Source: Paraburkholderia bryophila (GTDB lineage Bacteria; Pseudomonadota; Gammaproteobacteria; Burkholderiales; Burkholderiaceae). From it: a stretch of 64,000 nucleotides of DNA. The translations under genes were made by a program, and so were the position numbers. This document shows positions 60,533 to 64,000 of the stretch, in pieces (the first letter of the stretch is position 1; each line of letters starts with the position of its first letter). The DNA lies in the NCBI RefSeq assembly GCF_013409255.1, contig NZ_JACCAS010000001.1, positions 434,001-498,000 of the forward strand, written 5' to 3'. The notes under the pieces were generated by a model. The model was not told the DNA's origin. It worked only from the letters and a program-made list of their open reading frames with translations, and ran no database searches.

Positions 60533-61783
60533 ATGACCAAACCTCTCGACGGCATCAAGATCATCGACTTCACGCACGTCCAGGCCGGCCCTGCGTGCAC
60601 GCAGTTGCTCGCCTGGTTCGGCGCGGACGTCATCAAGGTCGAACGGCCGGGTTCCGGCGACGTGACGCGCAACCAGTTGCGCGACATACCCGATGCCGAC
60701 GCGCTGTACTTCACGATGCTCAACAGCAACAAGAAGTCGCTGACGCTGGACACGAAAAAACCCGAAGGCAAGGAAGTCCTCGAGAAACTGATCCGCGAAT
60801 CCGACGTGCTCGTCGAGAACTTCGGTCCCGGCGCATTGGACCGCATGGGCTTTTCGTGGGAACGTCTGAACGAATTGAATCCGAAGATGATCGTCGCTTC
60901 GGTGAAGGGCTTCAGCGACGGCCATCACTACGACGACCTGAAGGTCTATGAAAACGTCGCGCAATGCGCGGGTGGCGCGGCCTCCACCACCGGCTTCTGG
61001 GACGGTCCGCCGACCATTAGCGCCGCGGCGCTCGGCGACAGCAACACCGGCATGCATCTGGCAATCGGCATTCTGACCGCGCTGCTCGGGCGCGACAAAA
61101 CCGGCAAAGGCCAGAAGGTCGCGGTGTCGATGCAGGACAGCGTGCTTAACCTGTGTCGGGTGAAACTGCGCGACCAGCAGCGGCTGGAACGGGTGGGGTA
61201 TCTCGAGGAATATCCGCAGTACCCGCACGGCGAATTCGGCGACGTGGTGCCGCGCGGCGGCAACGCGGGCGGAGGCGGTCAGCCGGGGTGGGTGCTCAAA
61301 TGCAAGGGCTGGGAAACGGATTCGAATGCGTACATCTACTTCACGATCCAGGGCCATGCGTGGGAGCCGATCTGCAAGGCGCTCGGCAAACCCGAGTGGA
61401 TCGACGATCCGGCCTACAAGACCGCGGAAGCGCGCCAGCCGCATATCTTCGAGATCTTCAAGACGATCGAAGGGTGGCTGGCCGACAAGACCAAATTCGA
61501 AGCGGTGGACATCTTGCGCAAGTTCGACATTCCGTGTGCGCCGGTGCTGACCATGAAGGAACTGGCTAACGATCCGTCGTTGCGTGCCAGTGGCACGATC
61601 GTCGAGGTACCGCACAGTAAGCGCGGTTCGTATCTGACCGTGGGCAGCCCGATCAAGTTTTCGGATATGAAGCCGGAGGTGACGGCGTCACCATTGCTGG
61701 GAGAACACACCGACGAAGTACTCGCGAGCTTGGGCTATAGCAAGCAGGACATCTTCAATCTGCGGGAAGTCAAAGCGGTTTAA
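60533..61783 (+). CDS. frc: Formyl-CoA:oxalate CoA-transferase
   Basis: The 416-residue class III CoA-transferase has catalytic D169 in [10 protein letters not shown], the same number as in the Oxalobacter enzyme. The glycine-rich loop [13 protein letters not shown] (about 242-254) closes over the active site. It moves CoA from formyl-CoA to oxalate, feeding oxalyl-CoA decarboxylase. AGGAG lies before the ATG. No formate dehydrogenase gene lies nearby, so formate is exported or oxidised elsewhere. Confidence 0.93.
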   Translation: MTKPLDGIKIIDFTHVQAGPACTQLLAWFGADVIKVERPGSGDVTRNQLRDIPDADALYFTMLNSNKKSLTLDTKKPEGKEVLEKLIRESDVLVENFGPGALDRMGFSWERLNELNPKMIVASVKGFSDGHHYDDLKVYENVAQCAGGAASTTGFWDGPPTISAAALGDSNTGMHLAIGILTALLGRDKTGKGQKVAVSMQDSVLNLCRVKLRDQQRLERVGYLEEYPQYPHGEFGDVVPRGGNAGGGGQPGWVLKCKGWETDSNAYIYFTIQGHAWEPICKALGKPEWIDDPAYKTAEARQPHIFEIFKTIEGWLADKTKFEAVDILRKFDIPCAPVLTMKELANDPSLRASGTIVEVPHSKRGSYLTVGSPIKFSDMKPEVTASPLLGEHTDEVLASLGYSKQDIFNLREVKAV

Positions 61784-61891
61784 TACGCTCAGCGGCAGTC
61801 ATGTTGTTCAGGCTCGGCTGAATAGTCGGGCCTGCAACCGTGATGCCATGTTCTCGATTCAACTCTCTACTTTCAACTTCGGGGAAGCGCC

Positions 61892-62323
61892 GTGCAGAGT
61901 GTCATCGACTTCAAGCAACTGGCCAATGCAATCGGCGACGCGATCGTCATTTCCGATGCGCGCGGCAACATCGAATTCTGGAACCCGGCGGCCGAACGGA
62001 TGTTCGGCTTTACTCAAGAAGAGGCGATCGGCCATTCTCTCGATCTGATCATTCCGGAACGATTGCGTGGCCGTCATTGGGACGGTTATCACAAGACCAT
62101 GGCGAGTGGTGAAACGCGCTACGGCAATGACGTTTTGCGCGTTCCTGCCATGCACAAGGACGGGCGGGCATTGTCGATTGCTTTTACGGTCGCGTTGCTG
62201 CATTCGCCGCAAAATGAACTCAGCGGGATCGTGGCGGTGATTCGCGATGAGACCGCACGTTTCCGGGAAGATCGTTTGATGCGCAAGCGGCTCGCGGAAC
62301 TGGAAGCGTCGGCGGGGGCGTGA
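61892..62323 (+). CDS. Stand-alone PAS-domain protein, possible heme sensor
   Basis: The 143-residue protein is a single PAS/PAC domain (ISDARGNIEFWNPAAERMFG, then AIGHSLDLIIPERLRG) with a short C-terminal helix. It has no output domain. I chose the GTG at 61892, preceded by GGGGAAG. H62 in LRGRHWDGYHKTM aligns by eye with the heme-binding histidine of FixL (RSRHDSY) and E. coli DosP (LRPAHPEY), so heme and oxygen sensing are possible. It would have to act through a partner protein. It lies about 108 bp after frc. Confidence 0.75.
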   Translation: MQSVIDFKQLANAIGDAIVISDARGNIEFWNPAAERMFGFTQEEAIGHSLDLIIPERLRGRHWDGYHKTMASGETRYGNDVLRVPAMHKDGRALSIAFTVALLHSPQNELSGIVAVIRDETARFREDRLMRKRLAELEASAGA

Positions 62324-62484
62324 ATCACGCTTGCGCGGACGACGCGCCGGGGTTGATATCCGCGCAAACGTGTTCACGTTGGATGTGACATTTGTTGGCA
62401 AACGCCGCCCAGGCGTCAGGTTAAATTTGGCTCGACACGATCCAGCCCGCACTCTGCGCGCGTCGAAAGAGGTTGAAGCCAACG

Positions 62485-62685
62485 ATGAAAACACCGAATC
62501 AGGTTCAAGTGACGTTTGCCTTTCACCCGGCAGACTACAGCGCGTTTCAAACGGCCGCCAGCATTGCCGGCCTCGATGAACAGTCATTTGGTGCTCTGGC
62601 GATCCATCGCGAGGCACAACGCGTGCTCGACGAAGCGGGGCGCCGTCAGCGAGCCGCTTCGGAAAATCTCGACGTGTTCAGTTAA
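62485..62685 (+). CDS. Small hypothetical protein (66 aa)
   Basis: It starts at the ATG at 62485 with AAAGAGG upstream. A beta-strand-like N-terminus (VQVTFAFHPADYSAFQTAAS) followed by helices and AIHREAQRVLDEA is loosely reminiscent of ribbon-helix-helix/DUF1778-type antitoxins. No toxin gene follows. The family is uncertain. Confidence 0.45.
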   Translation: MKTPNQVQVTFAFHPADYSAFQTAASIAGLDEQSFGALAIHREAQRVLDEAGRRQRAASENLDVFS

Positions 62686-62949
62686 CGCCTGAATCGAGCC
62701 GACCGTGACGAATGAATCGTTGACGAAATCAATATCAGAACTCCATTTGCAACTCGCAACGATAGAAGCGCGAATCTCATCGAAGCCTGTCATTGTCACG
62801 GGCGTGCAGGGCGTACGGATCATGCGTCTGGTTGCCATGATCTCGGGCAATGCGTTCCGATATGCGCTCGTGAGGAAGAGGCCGGCGGGGCGTTGGTGCT
62901 AGGGATAGATCTGACTGGCACACCTTCTTTCGGTCGGAACTAAAAAAAC

Positions 62950-63159
62950 ATGCGAACACAAACGACTGTTCACGCGGGGCTGCGTGATGCGAAGGCAATG
63001 ACGCGTCCGACGGGCGAGGAGACCAACACGTCCCGTCTTCGGCCGCGCTGGGTGGCGCTGCTTGCCATCACGGTGATTCCCCTATCGATGTTGTTCGTGT
63101 GGGGATTTCTTCATCTCATTCTCGTGCTGGTGTTTCCGAGGCCGGTCATTGCGCATTAA
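62950..63159 (+). CDS. Small single-span membrane protein (uncertain)
   Basis: A 69-codon frame with one strong hydrophobic segment (WVALLAITVIPLSMLFVWGF, continuing to a hydrophobic tail). The start may instead be the ATG at 62998, which has GAAGG upstream. It ends convergently with the EAL gene, overlapping by 4 bp. No family is recognised. Confidence 0.4.
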   Translation: MRTQTTVHAGLRDAKAMTRPTGEETNTSRLRPRWVALLAITVIPLSMLFVWGFLHLILVLVFPRPVIAH

Positions 63160-63959
63160 TGAGCAAGACCGTGCCTCGCCACGAGCTCGGCAATTCGATC
63201 ATGTGCGATTGGGGCGGAGATGTAATAGCCCTGACAATCGATGTGGCCAATTGTGCTGGCCCACGCGAACTGCGCTTCCGTTTCAATACCTTCTATAACG
63301 ACTCGCTTGCCGAGACGCTGCCCGAGCTGCACGAGCGCTTCAACGATGACCTTTGAATCCGCATTCTCCTGAATGTCGGCCATGAAGCTGCGATCCAGCT
63401 TCAGCGTGTCGACCCCGAGCCGATGCAGAATGACGAGCGACCAGCACCCTGAGCCGAAGTCGTCGATTGCAACACTCACACCCGATTCTCTGAGGGATTC
63501 CACCGCCGAGGCGAGTACTTCGATCGAACCCGGATCGGTGGCCTCCGTGAGTTCGATCTGCAAACGGGAGGCATCGATCGAATTCCGGCCAAGCAGGCTG
63601 GACAGTTTGCCTGGCAAGTCAGGTCGGCGTACTTCGCTGGGGGGAAGGTTGACAGCTAATGACAGTGTGTCATACCCACGAACGGTCCAATCGGACAGCG
63701 TCCTGACCGCTTCCGCGACGACGAAGTCCGTGAAACGTCCTGTCAACGGGGAGTTTTCGACAAGGTCGATAAATGAGGCTGGCGAGAGCACGCCGCGTGA
63801 CGGATGCCGCCATCGCAGAAGCGATTCGAAGCCGGATAGCCGTCCTTCCTGAAGCCGCAGTTTCGGCTGGTAGACGAAGAAGAATTCCCGTCTGGCCAGG
63901 CCGCGTTCCGCCTCGGCGATTGAACAGGACTTTAGAACGTTTGCGGTGAGGTGTGTCAT
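63156..63959 (-). CDS. EAL-domain cyclic-di-GMP phosphodiesterase-like protein
   Basis: The 267-residue protein consists of one EAL domain. The signature reads E45-S-L instead of EAL, but the other active-site blocks look intact: NLPPSE, ELTEAT, IDDFGSG, KLDRSF, EGIET and QGYYIS. Activity is therefore likely. The family hydrolyses c-di-GMP to pGpG and affects motility and biofilm. It has no attached sensor domain, so it is a short, stand-alone version. The gene ends about 40 bp before the window edge on its 5' side and appears complete. Confidence 0.85.
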   Translation of the reverse strand: MTHLTANVLKSCSIAEAERGLARREFFFVYQPKLRLQEGRLSGFESLLRWRHPSRGVLSPASFIDLVENSPLTGRFTDFVVAEAVRTLSDWTVRGYDTLSLAVNLPPSEVRRPDLPGKLSSLLGRNSIDASRLQIELTEATDPGSIEVLASAVESLRESGVSVAIDDFGSGCWSLVILHRLGVDTLKLDRSFMADIQENADSKVIVEALVQLGQRLGKRVVIEGIETEAQFAWASTIGHIDCQGYYISAPIAHDRIAELVARHGLAH

Positions 63960-64000
63960 GGAGATCGCTAGTGCGCGCCTGTTGCCGTGTGCGTTTCTTC

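Noticed and set aside
62705..62902. 65-codon frame beginning at GTG
   Set aside because: No ribosome site, no recognisable fold and a basic tail; kept out of the gene list.
1..64000. tRNA, rRNA, CRISPR arrays, insertion sequences and prophage genes
   Set aside because: None was recognised by reading both strands; short or divergent RNA genes could still be missed without a covariance search.

Overview
The window is high-GC, densely packed DNA of a Gram-negative bacterium. TonB receptor, DsbA, CydDC-like exporter, many LysR/AraC regulators and the overall protein flavour point to Burkholderiaceae, most likely Paraburkholderia. There are no rRNA, tRNA, ribosomal or phage genes. The content is transporters, regulators and peripheral catabolism, which suggests a secondary chromosome or an accessory region.

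Region A (6-9568): a tight five-gene operon encodes a PLP enzyme of the cysteine synthase family, an unusual ATP-grasp/argininosuccinate-lyase fusion, a formyltransferase, a LysE exporter and a DTD2-type D-aminoacyl-tRNA deacylase. It looks like a biosynthesis, export and self-protection cassette for a small amino-acid-like metabolite and is the best candidate here for an undescribed system. An AraC regulator, a second MurA-type enolpyruvyl transferase and a LysR regulator follow on the other strand.

Region B (9682-32709): sulfur-related genes dominate. A single-chain CydDC-like exporter is followed by a methanethiol oxidase (SBP56) with a coupled membrane protein. A convergent operon encodes a GntR regulator, an AprA/fumarate-reductase-like flavoprotein, an AprB-like ferredoxin, a HEAT-repeat protein and a DUF971 protein. 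Next come an M14-type deacylase, two paralogous GNAT acetyltransferases, two paralogous solute-binding proteins, a TonB receptor, two flavin monooxygenases, a fused permease/ATPase and a broken third monooxygenase. This set parallels the Bacillus subtilis ytmI operon for S-alkyl-cysteine salvage (acetylate, mono-oxygenate, deacetylate). DsbA closes the region.

Region C (32831-49608): an MFS carrier, a DapA-like aldolase/dehydratase, a LysR regulator and an enolase-superfamily dehydratase form a sugar-acid module. An AraC regulator and an acyl-CoA ligase are divergent from each other. An AraC-led operon then encodes a PhzF isomerase, a RidA protein, a polar amino acid ABC importer and an SxxK serine hydrolase. 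A MarR regulator and a ClC chloride transporter with CBS domains follow.

Region D (49858-63959): two MFS carriers flank an HTH-citrate synthase fusion and a VOC protein. An SDR and a D-2-hydroxyacid dehydrogenase diverge from a region carrying two copies of a 17-bp repeat. The oxalate operon (oxlT-like, oxc, frc) lies behind a 16-bp palindrome. The window ends with a stand-alone, possibly heme-binding PAS protein, two small genes and an EAL-domain protein.
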